Source of the DNA: an uncultured Nitrosospira sp.
GTDB taxonomy: Bacteria; Nitrospirota; Nitrospiria; Nitrospirales; Nitrospiraceae
Length of the DNA stretch: 64,000 nucleotides
Assembly (NCBI GenBank): GCA_900696515.1
Contig: CAADGK010000099.1
Span: forward strand, 97,514 to 161,513
Direction of reading: 5' to 3'
The position numbers were made by a program, and so were the translations under genes. Of this stretch, positions 28,906 to 39,082 are shown in pieces; the stretch's first letter is position 1; every line of letters begins with the position of its first letter. The notes under the pieces are model-generated. The model saw only the letters and a list, made by a program, of their open reading frames with translations, was not told the DNA's origin and did no database searches.

Positions 28906-29589
28906 ATGCGGGCAGTGTGTCTTCAGCATGTTCCCTTTGAAGGTCCCGGTGCCTTTGCCAAGGCTCTCGCCAAGCGCGGGGCCACTCTTGCCTCCCATCT
29001 CGTTCCGAAAGACGGACTTCCCCAAGATGCAGGTGATCTTCTGATCGTGATGGGTGGGCCGATGTCGGTCAACGATCCCGATACATGGATTGAAGAAGAG
29101 ACCGTCTTTATCCGATCTGTGCTTCAGGCGAATAAGCCGATCATTGGTGTCTGTCTCGGGAGTCAATTCATGGCCAAAGCGCTTGGTGCTACCGTGCGGT
29201 CGGGCAAGGCGCTCGAAATCGGCATGACCCCGGTTCGTCTCACTGATCCGGGGAAGAAAGACCCGGTGTTTGGGACTTGCCCTGAGACGTTCGACGTGTT
29301 CGAGTGGCACGGAGAGATCTTTGATTTACCCGATGATTGTGTCCCGTTGGTTAGCTCAGACATCGCCCCGCTCCAAGCATTCCGGTACAGCGCGCGAGCC
29401 TACGGGCTGCTTTTCCATCTCGAGATGGAAGAGGGAGGGATCGATTCCCTGTGCCGTGAGTGTGCGCCGGATGTGACGAAAGCGGGCTTTACCGCACAAC
29501 AGGTCAAGGCCACAGCCTTGCCACGGCTTCCGCAACTCCATGGCATGGCTGATCGGTTGATAGGGTATCTGCTCGGCGACGTACGTTGA
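28906..29589 (+). CDS. Type 1 glutamine amidotransferase (GMP synthase-like)
   Basis: VMGGPMSVND, GVCLGSQFMAKALGATV, FEWHGEIFDLP, LLFHLEME. Confidence 0.9.
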   Translation: MRAVCLQHVPFEGPGAFAKALAKRGATLASHLVPKDGLPQDAGDLLIVMGGPMSVNDPDTWIEEETVFIRSVLQANKPIIGVCLGSQFMAKALGATVRSGKALEIGMTPVRLTDPGKKDPVFGTCPETFDVFEWHGEIFDLPDDCVPLVSSDIAPLQAFRYSARAYGLLFHLEMEEGGIDSLCRECAPDVTKAGFTAQQVKATALPRLPQLHGMADRLIGYLLGDVR

Positions 29590-29723
29590 TTGCGGCTGCG
29601 GCTCTGAAGTACTCTACACACCCCTGCAGTCAGCTGTCAGCTTTCAGCCATTAGACCTGGGACAGTTGCTGTGGGCTGATCGTTAAAGGCTGAATACTAT
29701 TCATGAAAGGAGCTTGATTGACC

Positions 29724-30899
29724 ATGGGTGGTTTCCCGATTGAAGTCGCGACACGTATTAAGACATTGCCGCCGTATCTCTTTGCGGCCATCGACAAGAT
29801 GAAGCAAGAGGCGATTGCCCGCGGGGTAGATATTATCAATCTCGGGATCGGTGATCCCGATTTGCCGACGCCAATGCCGATCATTGAGAGCTTGGCAAAG
29901 GCCGCCAAAGATCCAAAGCATCATCAGTATCCGTCCTATGAAGGCATGCTGTCGTTTAGGAAGGCCGTGGCGGGCTGGTATCAGCGTCGTTTTAGCGTCA
30001 CATTGGATCCGGCCAGCGAAGTCCTGACACTGATCGGCTCGAAGGAAGGTATCGGTCACATTCACCTCGCCTTTATCGATCCCGGCGATATCGTGCTGGT
30101 GCCCAGCCCTGGGTATCCGGTCTATCCGGTTGGAACAAGTTTTTGCGGCGGGCAGTCGCACATCATGCCGCTGACCAAAGCCAACGGCTTTCTGCCGGAT
30201 CTCACGGCGATCCCAAAGGACGTGGCGAAGAAGGCCAAGCTGATGTGGCTGAACTCACCGAACAATCCAACATCCGTCATCATGACGAAAGACTATTTCA
30301 AACGGGTCGTGGACTTTGCGCAGGAGCATCAGGTGATCGTGTGTCACGATGCGGCCTATTCCGAGATTTACTATGACGGGCGAAGGCCGACGAGTTTTAT
30401 GGAGGTCGATGGCGCCAAGGAGGTAGGAGTCGAATTCCACTCCCTCTCGAAGACGTATAACATGACTGGATGGCGCCTTGGCTTTGTCGTAGGCAACAAG
30501 GATGTCCTGGCCGGCCTTGGCAAGGTGAAGAGCAATTTGGACTCAGGTTGTTTTGAGGCCGTTCAAGAGGCGGGGATTACGGCGCTTGGTCTTGATGATG
30601 CGGTGACGGACGACCTGAGGAAAACGTATCAGGAGCGTCGAGATACCCTGGTCCCTGGCCTGAAGAAACTCGGCCTGGAGGTGGATCCTCCTCCCGCTGC
30701 GTTCTACGTTTGGGTGACGGTGCCCAAGGGTTATACATCGGCATCGTTTACGGCGCATCTGTTGGAAAAGGCCGGGATCGTGACGACGCCGGGCAACGGC
30801 TTCGGCGCACCTGGGGAAGGCTATGTCCGCATGACGGTCTGTACCACCAAAGAGCGTTTGGCCGAAGCAGTCGAGCGGATCAAGAAGGTGGGATTCTGA
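29724..30899 (+). CDS. dapL: LL-diaminopimelate aminotransferase
   Basis: IINLGIGDPDLPTP, NSPNNPTSV, HSLSKTYNMTGWRLGFVVG; adjacent to folK-panC. Confidence 0.88.
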   Translation: MGGFPIEVATRIKTLPPYLFAAIDKMKQEAIARGVDIINLGIGDPDLPTPMPIIESLAKAAKDPKHHQYPSYEGMLSFRKAVAGWYQRRFSVTLDPASEVLTLIGSKEGIGHIHLAFIDPGDIVLVPSPGYPVYPVGTSFCGGQSHIMPLTKANGFLPDLTAIPKDVAKKAKLMWLNSPNNPTSVIMTKDYFKRVVDFAQEHQVIVCHDAAYSEIYYDGRRPTSFMEVDGAKEVGVEFHSLSKTYNMTGWRLGFVVGNKDVLAGLGKVKSNLDSGCFEAVQEAGITALGLDDAVTDDLRKTYQERRDTLVPGLKKLGLEVDPPPAAFYVWVTVPKGYTSASFTAHLLEKAGIVTTPGNGFGAPGEGYVRMTVCTTKERLAEAVERIKKVGF

Positions 30900-30904
30900 A
30901 CCGG

Positions 30905-30973
30905 TGAGCAGTGAATGGTAAGGGGTGAGGTGGAAATACAACGAATGGACCCCTCACTCCTTACCCCGTACAC
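30905..30973. repeat. Intergenic inverted word repeat between dapL and folK
   Basis: GGTAAGGGGTGAGGTGG ... CCCCTCACTCCTTACCCC. Confidence 0.55.
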
Positions 30974-30983
30974 CTAACTGACT

Positions 30984-31535
30984 ATGGAGACTGTCTTCAT
31001 CGGATTCGGGTCGAATGTCGGAGATCGGGTAGACTATTGTGATCGGGCAGTGACGCTGCTCGGTCTCCTGCCCCATTCAAGACTGCAAGGCGTGTCGTTG
31101 CTCTATGAGACGGAGCCGGTTCGTGACCGGACTGATCCTGGGGAAGGCTGGTTTCTGAATGGGGTGGTGCAGCTGGAGACCGACATTGCCCCCCATAGCC
31201 TCGTCGCGATGCTCCAAGAAATCGAACGCGCACTTGGACGTGATGACGATCATCGGTCTGGTCCCCGCACCATGGACCTTGACATTCTCTTCTACGGAAC
31301 GCGGCAGATCGACGAACCGGGATTGACTATTCCGCACCCTCGATTGCATCAACGACGGTTTGTTCTCATGCCCTTGAACGAACTTGATCCGCTTTGGGTC
31401 CATCCGACGTTCAAGCAATCGGTGGATCAGTTACTGGCTGACACCAAAGACCAATCTCAGGTGAATCTGCTCTTTCCGCAACCTTCTACAAAATATGGTT
31501 CTCGACCGGCCTGCAGTGCGCAGCCTGAGTCATGA
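30984..31535 (+). CDS. folK: 6-hydroxymethyl-7,8-dihydropterin pyrophosphokinase
   Basis: FIGFGSNVGDR, GPRTMDLDILFYG, PHPRLHQRRFVLMPL. Confidence 0.95.
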   Translation: METVFIGFGSNVGDRVDYCDRAVTLLGLLPHSRLQGVSLLYETEPVRDRTDPGEGWFLNGVVQLETDIAPHSLVAMLQEIERALGRDDDHRSGPRTMDLDILFYGTRQIDEPGLTIPHPRLHQRRFVLMPLNELDPLWVHPTFKQSVDQLLADTKDQSQVNLLFPQPSTKYGSRPACSAQPES

Positions 31536-32392
31536 AGATCATTCGTTCACCTGCAGCCATGATTGCCTGGAGTGAGGCACTGAGGCGCGAAGGTGTCACG
31601 ATCGGGTTCGTCCCGACGATGGGCGCGCTGCATGAGGGGCATCGATCACTGATTCGTGAAGCACGGTTACAGTGTGATGCGCTGGTGGTCAGCATCTTCG
31701 TGAACCCCACCCAATTCGGGCCGCATGAAGATTTGGCCAAGTACCCTCGTCCCATCTCTCATGATCGGACGATCTGCCGGAAAGAAGGTGTCGATGTCTG
31801 TTTTGAGCCAACCGCCGAGGCAATGTATCCGGCTGGGTTTCAAACGACGGTGACTGTTCCGGCAGTTGCGCATCGATGGGAAGGGGAGGTCCGCCCACAT
31901 CACTTTGCCGGGGTTGCGACCGTGGTGACCAAACTTTTCGGAATGGTCCGACCGCACCGCGCTCTGTTTGGACAAAAAGATTTTCAACAATCGGTCTTGG
32001 TTCAACGACTGGTGAAGGATCTCAACCTCGGTGTTGATATTGTGGTCCGTCCGACCGTGCGTGAGCAGGATGGGTTGGCCATGAGCTCACGCAATATGTA
32101 TCTGTCGCCGGATGAGCGAGGGCGAGCGGTGACGCTCTACAAGAGCTTGCAGGCCGGTGCCAAGGTGATCAGGACAGGAGGGACGGATGCCAAGACTGTC
32201 CGGTCCGCGATGGCTCAGGTGATCACCCGAGAGTCGACCATCACGACCGACTATCTTACAGTGTGTGACCCGCTCACACTCGAGCCCGTAGCTTCCGTGC
32301 GCTCCCGAGTAGTGCTGCTTGGTGCCATACGACTTGGTTCCGTTCGTTTGATCGACAATCTCCTGGTCAATACTCCTCCCCAAAATTCATAG
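31532..32392 (+). CDS. panC: Pantoate--beta-alanine ligase
   Basis: GFVPTMGALHEGHRSLIREA, FVNPTQFGPHEDLAKYPR, GQKDFQQ, GLAMSSRNMYLS. Confidence 0.97.
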   Translation: MKIIRSPAAMIAWSEALRREGVTIGFVPTMGALHEGHRSLIREARLQCDALVVSIFVNPTQFGPHEDLAKYPRPISHDRTICRKEGVDVCFEPTAEAMYPAGFQTTVTVPAVAHRWEGEVRPHHFAGVATVVTKLFGMVRPHRALFGQKDFQQSVLVQRLVKDLNLGVDIVVRPTVREQDGLAMSSRNMYLSPDERGRAVTLYKSLQAGAKVIRTGGTDAKTVRSAMAQVITRESTITTDYLTVCDPLTLEPVASVRSRVVLLGAIRLGSVRLIDNLLVNTPPQNS

Positions 32393-32638
32393 GCGATACA
32401 TCGCGTAGAATTTGATAGATCTCTATCTATGCTGGGAGGATCAGGGCGGTGAAAGTCCTTGAGCAATTCGACCGCCACAAACGGTTGATGGGAAAGCATA
32501 TTTCTCCTGTGAGCCGCTGCGAGTGGCCTATAACAGATGTTTGCAGACTGTCCTATGTGATTCTAGCTCGATTAAGGGAGGGATAAAAGGCAGACATCTG
32601 GCCAACAAGCCTCGTACACGATCAGCTGTTATAGTCCA

Positions 32639-33151
32639 CTAGGCGAAGAGGTTTTGATGAAGGCTCTGCCCTACGAGCAGGCTGAGGATCACTTGGCTGA
32701 GGCGGTGTTTATCATCCGTGACCATTTCCAGGAACCGAATGCCCATGGATTCCGGCCGGGATGAGCATACCATGGCGGTTCCAATCTTTATCGGCTCTTC
32801 GTCGGAGGCCGGCTTGATCACAAGCTCAATGAACGTCCCTTGCGGGAGGTTCGTCGTGGTTTCGAGGGTGCATCCACCCATGGAGATATCCGTCACACGA
32901 TGGTCCATCCGCACCGCGTTGTTCGCGAGCAGATTGGCACGAAACGACACCGGAAGACGTTCATATTGACGGCGATCGGTGAGGGAGGTTTCAGCAGGGA
33001 CGTGATTTCTGAAGACGCGAAAACGTGTTGTGCACAGCTGGCATCGGAAGGGAACGTATTTGAAGCGAGTGAGGACCCGCCCTATGGCGCCTTCGTCGGG
33101 GATCACTCGAACGAAGGGTGTTCCGCAATTCGGACAGTGTAGATCTTTCAT
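32639..33151 (-). CDS. Zinc ribbon + PilZ domain protein
   Basis: CPNCGTPF...CQLCTTRF then RRQYERLPVSFRANL...DISMGGCTLET. Confidence 0.85.
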   Translation of the reverse strand: MKDLHCPNCGTPFVRVIPDEGAIGRVLTRFKYVPFRCQLCTTRFRVFRNHVPAETSLTDRRQYERLPVSFRANLLANNAVRMDHRVTDISMGGCTLETTTNLPQGTFIELVIKPASDEEPIKIGTAMVCSSRPESMGIRFLEMVTDDKHRLSQVILSLLVGQSLHQNLFA

Positions 33152-33582
33152 GAACTCCGAGGAGCACCGGCGGCAGCTGCATGATCACATGGCTGCTCCG
33201 CCAACGCCTGCTCCTGCTGTGCCTCCAGAATTGAGACGATATCAGCGGGTGAGTAGGTAGGGGGCTTCACCCATTTCCCATCCGCCCGCTTGTATCCACC
33301 GACTTTACTCAGATTCGACCGATGCACTTCCTGGAAAATCGGTTCCATATCAATTCCATATGAAACTGCGGTGCCGTAGGTCACATAGAGCAGGTCTGCC
33401 ATTTCTTTCGCAACGGCAGCCAAGTCTCCACTTGCCATGGCCTCTTTCAATTCGTCAAACTCTTCCTGAATCAGCCGGAGGCGAAGGCGTTTCGTGTCCT
33501 CATCCATCTGTGTCGGGGCAGCCTGCACCACAATCTCAAATTTATGGTGAAACGCTTCAACCATGGCCTGTTCGCTGGTCAT
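33148..33582 (-). CDS. MazG-like / phosphoribosyl-ATP pyrophosphohydrolase-like protein
   Basis: LRLIQEEFDELKEAMASGDLAAVAKEMADLLYVTYGTAV. Confidence 0.85.
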   Translation of the reverse strand: MTSEQAMVEAFHHKFEIVVQAAPTQMDEDTKRLRLRLIQEEFDELKEAMASGDLAAVAKEMADLLYVTYGTAVSYGIDMEPIFQEVHRSNLSKVGGYKRADGKWVKPPTYSPADIVSILEAQQEQALAEQPCDHAAAAGAPRSS

Positions 33583-35009
33583 TGTGCTCCTTCATTGATC
33601 TCAAACGGTAACGTTTTCCGCGGTACGATCTCCGTCGGTTCAAGGACTGGAATCTCGCGATCAGAGGAGACCCCCAAGTCTTTAAATCGGCGCGCTGCCG
33701 GAAGAATACGCGTTTCCAAGGAACCGATGGCGCGATTGTAGGCTGACACGCTCTTTCCAAGTGATTGGCCCACCTCGTTCATATGTCCGGCCAACACCGC
33801 CATCCGTTCGTACAGTTCTTTGCCAAGGCGGCCCGCCTCTTCCGCATGGGCGGTCATTCGCTCCTGACGCCATCCGTAGGCCACCGCGCGGAGGAGCGCA
33901 ATGAGAGTCGAAGGGGTAGCTAAGACGATCCCATTCGCAAACCCTTCTTCAATGAGTCGAGGATTCTGATCCAGCGCGGCGCCGAGAAATTGCTCGCCGG
34001 GCAGGAACAGCACGACGAACTCAGGGGTACGGTCGAATTGTGTCCAATAGGCTTTCAACGACAACTCATCCATCCGACTTTTAACCTGGGCGGCATGGCG
34101 GCGCAGGGCTTCGGTCTGTTGCGTCTCATTCTGCGCCTCATGGGCGTCGAGATAGGCCGACAGAACGGTTTTTGCGTCGACGATGATTTGCCGTCCTCCC
34201 GGCAGCTGAACCACCATGTCCGGACGGAGACGCCCGTCATCACCGGTGACGGAGAGCTGCTCGACGAAATCGCAGTGGTCGACCATACCGGCCAGTTCGG
34301 CAACACGTTTCAATGTGAGCTCGCCCCATTGACCTCGGATTGCGGGCGCGCGCAAGGCTTTGACCAAGTTGCCTGTCTCTTGCTGCAACCGGTGCTGGGA
34401 GTCTGCAAGTGATTTCAGGTGCTGATCCAGTCCGCCATAGGCCGATTGGCGAGATTGTTCGAGGAGCCGCAATTCATCGTTGTAGCGGTGAAGCGAGTCT
34501 TGGAGGGGCCGAACTAATGCATCGATGGCCTGTTGCCGTTGAGCCAGGTCCCCATCGGCCTTGACATGCAGGCTTTCAAACGACACGGCGGCGAGTTTCA
34601 AGAAGGCTTCGTTGTTTTGCTTCAAGGCCTCTCCGGACAGGGCTTGGAACGATCCGATGAGTTCGTGGCGTGTCTGGTCGATCAGAGTCCTCTGCTCCAG
34701 AAGTTGCCGCGCTGCATCATCCATTCTGGTTTCGGCAGCAACTCTGGCCTGTTGAATCTCCCCTAGTTCGTGACGGAGTGAGGCCGTCACGGTTCGTTCT
34801 TGGTCTACCTGTCTGCGCAGTTCATCCGCAGTGGCCTCAGCCCGTTGGGCTTGGGCTCGCAGGCGACTGGTGACCCATAGTCCGACAAGTAGGCCACCCA
34901 GAAGGATCCCCGTCCCGAACCCGATGAGAACGGGAGCCATATCTGCGAGTAACTGGTCCATGGTATAAGTCTCAGGATAGTAAGCCGCTACATATAGCGG
35001 GTAGAACAA
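33579..35009 (-). CDS. rmuC: DNA recombination protein RmuC
   Basis: GQWGELTLKRVAELAGM, RPDMVVQLPGGRQIIVDAKT, VVLFLPGEQFLGAAL. Confidence 0.93.
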   Translation of the reverse strand: MFYPLYVAAYYPETYTMDQLLADMAPVLIGFGTGILLGGLLVGLWVTSRLRAQAQRAEATADELRRQVDQERTVTASLRHELGEIQQARVAAETRMDDAARQLLEQRTLIDQTRHELIGSFQALSGEALKQNNEAFLKLAAVSFESLHVKADGDLAQRQQAIDALVRPLQDSLHRYNDELRLLEQSRQSAYGGLDQHLKSLADSQHRLQQETGNLVKALRAPAIRGQWGELTLKRVAELAGMVDHCDFVEQLSVTGDDGRLRPDMVVQLPGGRQIIVDAKTVLSAYLDAHEAQNETQQTEALRRHAAQVKSRMDELSLKAYWTQFDRTPEFVVLFLPGEQFLGAALDQNPRLIEEGFANGIVLATPSTLIALLRAVAYGWRQERMTAHAEEAGRLGKELYERMAVLAGHMNEVGQSLGKSVSAYNRAIGSLETRILPAARRFKDLGVSSDREIPVLEPTEIVPRKTLPFEINEGAQ

Positions 35010-35093
35010 GGAAATACCGGCAGACTACGCAAGGTATTGGAAAAGGTCAAGAAAGCAGATGACTCGGATCAATCAGCTCTAGCCGCTCATCTA

Positions 35094-37718
35094 TTACAGC
35101 GATGGCTGGATACAAATGGTCCCTGATCCCGCGTCGAGCCTCACACGCGAGCCATCGGAAAGCCGTACCATGGCCCCTTCCACATTCGCGATCGTCGGCA
35201 GTCCATATTCACGCGCAATGATGGATCCATGTGACAGGGTGCCGCCCATTTCTGCGATCAAACCACCGGCGAGGCCGAAGAGGGGGGCCAGGCCAGGGTC
35301 GATGACTGGGACCACGAGTATATCTCCAGGCATCACCTTACTCCAGTCTGCCGCTGATCGAATGAGGCGAACCGGACCCGTCACGGTTCCAATACTGATA
35401 GGCATGCCGGACAGGACACAGTTCTCGTTGGAGTGATCTCGCGGCATAGTCTGATGGTTGATAGCTGTCCAATCCTGGACGGTGTCGGGGACCTCGATCG
35501 TTGCGTGACGTTCTCGTTCGGTTCTCCGGGTCGTGATGACAACGGTCCAGTCTTGTGTATTTCCAGTAACCAGGTCTTCCAGTTCGGCGGTGGTTAAGAA
35601 GAAAATGTCGTCGGTTTGCCGAAGCAACCCTTGCTCGACAAGACGTTCTCCAAGCCGGATGAGGAGGGTTCGAGTAGCTGCGGAGTAGTACATCAAATGG
35701 TGCCGGTTTGCTTCTCTCAGCGAAAAGAATCGGCATAATCGTCGATAACACCAGCGGAAGACGACCCATCGGTCCAACCGCCAGCCCATTCGGCGCTTGA
35801 TCTCAGCCAGCGCCGATACTTGGCTGTTACCCTGGCGCAATCGAACGGTGTCCTGCGAGTGGGCATTGGAGGCAACTTGGGCGCGCAGGATCGAAAGAAT
35901 TGCTGTGGGGTTATCGGCGAGCCGCGGCGACATCACATCAGATTCGCCAACCCCGCGATGGCCATAATCGTCGAGATATTTGTCGAAGGCACGTAGGAAC
36001 TGTGTTTCGGCGAGAGTCGTTCGGAATGTCGTCGAGTCCCATGATGCGGATGTGAGAACGGTACGGGTAGGCGCCTCCCGTTTCGCGATGTCGGTGAGCT
36101 CGGCCAGCCGAAGAATTTGTTGTGCGCTGATGACGGTCCCTTGCCCTTGAAGCGCCGCATTCAGCAGTGGTCTCCAGTCAGGGCCTAACCATCCGGGCAG
36201 CACCTTGCTGAAAATTTGAAGGCACTGTCCGACTCCCCCCGCAATGCCAAACGTGATTTCCCGACGTTCAAGCCATGGGCCGAGCCTATCGAGCTCCGAC
36301 ACGAGCTCGTTAGGGGAGAGGTTCAGCACAGATGCGCGTTGATAGGTACCGGCCAGCCCCTTCATCTCGGCAAAGACACATGGCCCCACTCGCTCGACGC
36401 GGTGCATTTCCTTCAGCATCAGCCATGCGGCACGAAGGGACGTCATTTTCCCGAGCGGCTGAACCTGCGGCGGCTTTTGTAGCGGTTGACCGCCCATCTG
36501 TTCCGCATTCAATGCGGGATCGCCGCCGAGCTGCGCGACCAGCGTGTGAAAGAGAGTGACGTTCAGGTATGGGCGTCCCTGTAAGATTCGGACTGAGGTG
36601 AGTCCTTCGGGAATTCTGCATCCAAGCCGGCGGTAATGCTCGAGGATGTAGCGGTCCATAAACTGTTCAAGGAATGAAAGGCTCAATGGACTGGGAAGTT
36701 CAGGGAGCGTTTCTTTAAAGTTGGTTCGTGACCACTCGCAGTCATCGCTTGTCAGGTCGGCAGTTGGTCGAACGGTGGTGATCGGGCGAGCCTGTAGGAT
36801 CCAGAGTTGCTCCGCATCAAAGGCCCATTCGATGTCGGTGGGTTGTCCTAAGGTCCGCTCAATCTCCTTGGCAATCTGGGCAAGCGAAACGAGTTGATTA
36901 TCCGTGAGAGACGATCGGGTTTGCGCGGCGTCTTCGAGTGCAGCTAGGTGCAAGCCCGTATTCGAGACGCGCAAACAGTCACTCTTTCTGGCCAAGAGAC
37001 GAGTAGGAGTCTGGAATGGTTTCCCTGCTTCAGCGGGTACCTCCACCACATATTCGTCTGGGGTAACCGTCCCGTCGACCAGCGGAGCAGCGAGACCGGG
37101 GATGGCATTTATCATGACCTGCGAGCGTCGTCTCGTGACAGGATGAACGGAGTACGCGACGCCTGCTGCCCGCGCATCGATCATCGGTTGGATGACGACG
37201 GCCATCCTCGGCGCCGCTTTTCGGCCTTGCCTCGCTAGGTAGCTGATAACCCGCATCTCCCACAGCGAGGCCCAGAGATCTTTGATTGCGCACTCCACTT
37301 CCGGAAGCGTGCGGCCAAGGTGAGTGCGATAGAGACCGGCAGCACTCGAATGAGTGGTGTCCTCGGTCGTGGACGAAGAGCGGACCGCCCAGAGAATGGC
37401 AGGTGGGTGTTCCAGAGCTCGTAATGCTGTCAGGCAGTCTGTGGTGAGCTTGGAAGTCTCCGTTCGGGTGATTCTGGTCCGGCAGTCAGCCAATGCACGG
37501 ACTTGGTCAGATTCCGATAATCCACAGATCCGGTGCCACTCTTCCCGGTCTCGGAATCCCGAGTTCCCTAAGTGCTTGGTATAGGCTTCGGTTGTGATAC
37601 AGAGTCCCTGTGGTACTGGGAATCCAGCCTCCATCAGTCGATGGAGTCCCAGCGCCTTCCCACCCACGAGACGGAGCTCGTTGGATTGCGAGAGTGAGAG
37701 GATGAAGGGAGGCGTCAT
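35094..37718 (-). CDS. PEP synthase/PPDK-like enzyme (PEP-utilizing, rifampin-phosphotransferase-like)
   Basis: LVGGKALGLHRLMEAGFPVPQG, WAVRSSSTTEDTTHSSAAGLY, GGTLSHGSIIAREYGLPTI. Confidence 0.9.
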   Translation of the reverse strand: MTPPFILSLSQSNELRLVGGKALGLHRLMEAGFPVPQGLCITTEAYTKHLGNSGFRDREEWHRICGLSESDQVRALADCRTRITRTETSKLTTDCLTALRALEHPPAILWAVRSSSTTEDTTHSSAAGLYRTHLGRTLPEVECAIKDLWASLWEMRVISYLARQGRKAAPRMAVVIQPMIDARAAGVAYSVHPVTRRRSQVMINAIPGLAAPLVDGTVTPDEYVVEVPAEAGKPFQTPTRLLARKSDCLRVSNTGLHLAALEDAAQTRSSLTDNQLVSLAQIAKEIERTLGQPTDIEWAFDAEQLWILQARPITTVRPTADLTSDDCEWSRTNFKETLPELPSPLSLSFLEQFMDRYILEHYRRLGCRIPEGLTSVRILQGRPYLNVTLFHTLVAQLGGDPALNAEQMGGQPLQKPPQVQPLGKMTSLRAAWLMLKEMHRVERVGPCVFAEMKGLAGTYQRASVLNLSPNELVSELDRLGPWLERREITFGIAGGVGQCLQIFSKVLPGWLGPDWRPLLNAALQGQGTVISAQQILRLAELTDIAKREAPTRTVLTSASWDSTTFRTTLAETQFLRAFDKYLDDYGHRGVGESDVMSPRLADNPTAILSILRAQVASNAHSQDTVRLRQGNSQVSALAEIKRRMGWRLDRWVVFRWCYRRLCRFFSLREANRHHLMYYSAATRTLLIRLGERLVEQGLLRQTDDIFFLTTAELEDLVTGNTQDWTVVITTRRTERERHATIEVPDTVQDWTAINHQTMPRDHSNENCVLSGMPISIGTVTGPVRLIRSAADWSKVMPGDILVVPVIDPGLAPLFGLAGGLIAEMGGTLSHGSIIAREYGLPTIANVEGAMVRLSDGSRVRLDAGSGTICIQPSL

Positions 37719-37733
37719 ACGCCTGTATAGTAT

Positions 37734-39071
37734 CTAGAGCTGCAGGATGAGGTAAAGGTCATTCACGTTGGTGCCGGTAGGGCCGGTGTGGATATGGCAG
37801 CCAAGCTTCTTTAAGGCTGGATAGGTATTGTGTCGCTTCAAGGAAGCGTGGAGATCAACTTTGAGCCGGTTAGCACGTGAGACGGTTTCTCCACTTACAA
37901 GGGCTCCCGCTACGTCGGTAGGCCCGTCGGTTCCATCGCTCCCTAACGCGACGACCCACGTATTAGAGAGACCAGAGATTTCAAATGCAGCCGCAGCCGC
38001 AAATTCTTGAGCTCGCCCGCCCACTCCCTGACCGGTGACCGTTACCGTGGTTTCCCCTCCTCCTACTACGCAGAAGCGGCGTCTCGCGCGACCCTGACCG
38101 GTTCGGAGTTCTTTGCCTAAGTCGCCAAGCCGCTTGGCTGCGACCCGCGCTTCTCCTGTGATGGGAGAGGACAGGAGGTCGGTAAAGAGGCCCTCTTTTC
38201 GTGCAGCTCGCGCCACCGCTTCCAGCATGATGCGATTACTGCCGATCAGATGGTGGTACACCGATCGTTCACGGGGCGACCCAGGTTTCAAGGTTTCCGG
38301 CACGTCGCCCTGTTGTCCCCTCAGCAGGTATCGACGGACTGCCGGAGGAACTGCGGTCAAGATTTTATAACGTTGTAGCACTGCGATGGCCTCGGCAAAT
38401 GTAGAAGGATCCGCAGCCGTGGGACCAGAGCCGATGGAGCCGAGATCATCGCCGATGACATCAGAAAGGACGAGGGTGATGATTCTTGCGCGCGTGGACG
38501 CAACCAGTCTGCCGCCCTTAATCAAGGAGAGGTGTTTTCGGACGATATTGATCTCGTTGATCGTGGCGCCACACCGAAGGAGAAGCTTCGTCGTTCGTTG
38601 CTTATCGCTCAGCGTCACGCCTGAGACGGGAGCCGGTAACAGACTTGAGGCACCTCCGGATAAGAGCACGATCAAAAGATCCTGAGGGGTCAGACTTTGT
38701 ACCAGGCGTAATAACCGCTGAGTTGCAACCAGCCCTGCGCGATTGGGGATTGGATGGCCGGCTTCGAGGACGGTCGTTCGCCTTGTGGGGAACGTATGTC
38801 CCGTCTTGACAATCACAAGGCCATCGTCCAACCGCTCTTCGAGTACGATCTCTAATGCCTGCGCCATTCTTGCCGATGCCTTGCCGGCGCCGACTGCGAT
38901 CACTCGTCGTATGCGGGATAGCTCAAAGGTTCGTCGCCCCACCCGCAGTGAAGCTCCGTCAAGGGAGACGCTCTTGAGTAGGGCCAGATAGGGATCAGCA
39001 GCCGTTAGCCCTGCCGTAAGAAGCTTGCGGAGGAGAGGTCGCGCTGGCGACGAGGGAAGACGAAGTCGCAT
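37734..39071 (-). CDS. Glycerate 2-kinase (MOFRL family)
   Basis: LIVLLSGGASSLLPAP, VVGGGETTVTVTG, GSDGTDGPTDVAGALV. Confidence 0.92.
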   Translation of the reverse strand: MRLRLPSSPARPLLRKLLTAGLTAADPYLALLKSVSLDGASLRVGRRTFELSRIRRVIAVGAGKASARMAQALEIVLEERLDDGLVIVKTGHTFPTRRTTVLEAGHPIPNRAGLVATQRLLRLVQSLTPQDLLIVLLSGGASSLLPAPVSGVTLSDKQRTTKLLLRCGATINEINIVRKHLSLIKGGRLVASTRARIITLVLSDVIGDDLGSIGSGPTAADPSTFAEAIAVLQRYKILTAVPPAVRRYLLRGQQGDVPETLKPGSPRERSVYHHLIGSNRIMLEAVARAARKEGLFTDLLSSPITGEARVAAKRLGDLGKELRTGQGRARRRFCVVGGGETTVTVTGQGVGGRAQEFAAAAAFEISGLSNTWVVALGSDGTDGPTDVAGALVSGETVSRANRLKVDLHASLKRHNTYPALKKLGCHIHTGPTGTNVNDLYLILQL

Positions 39072-39082
39072 GGAGATGATTG

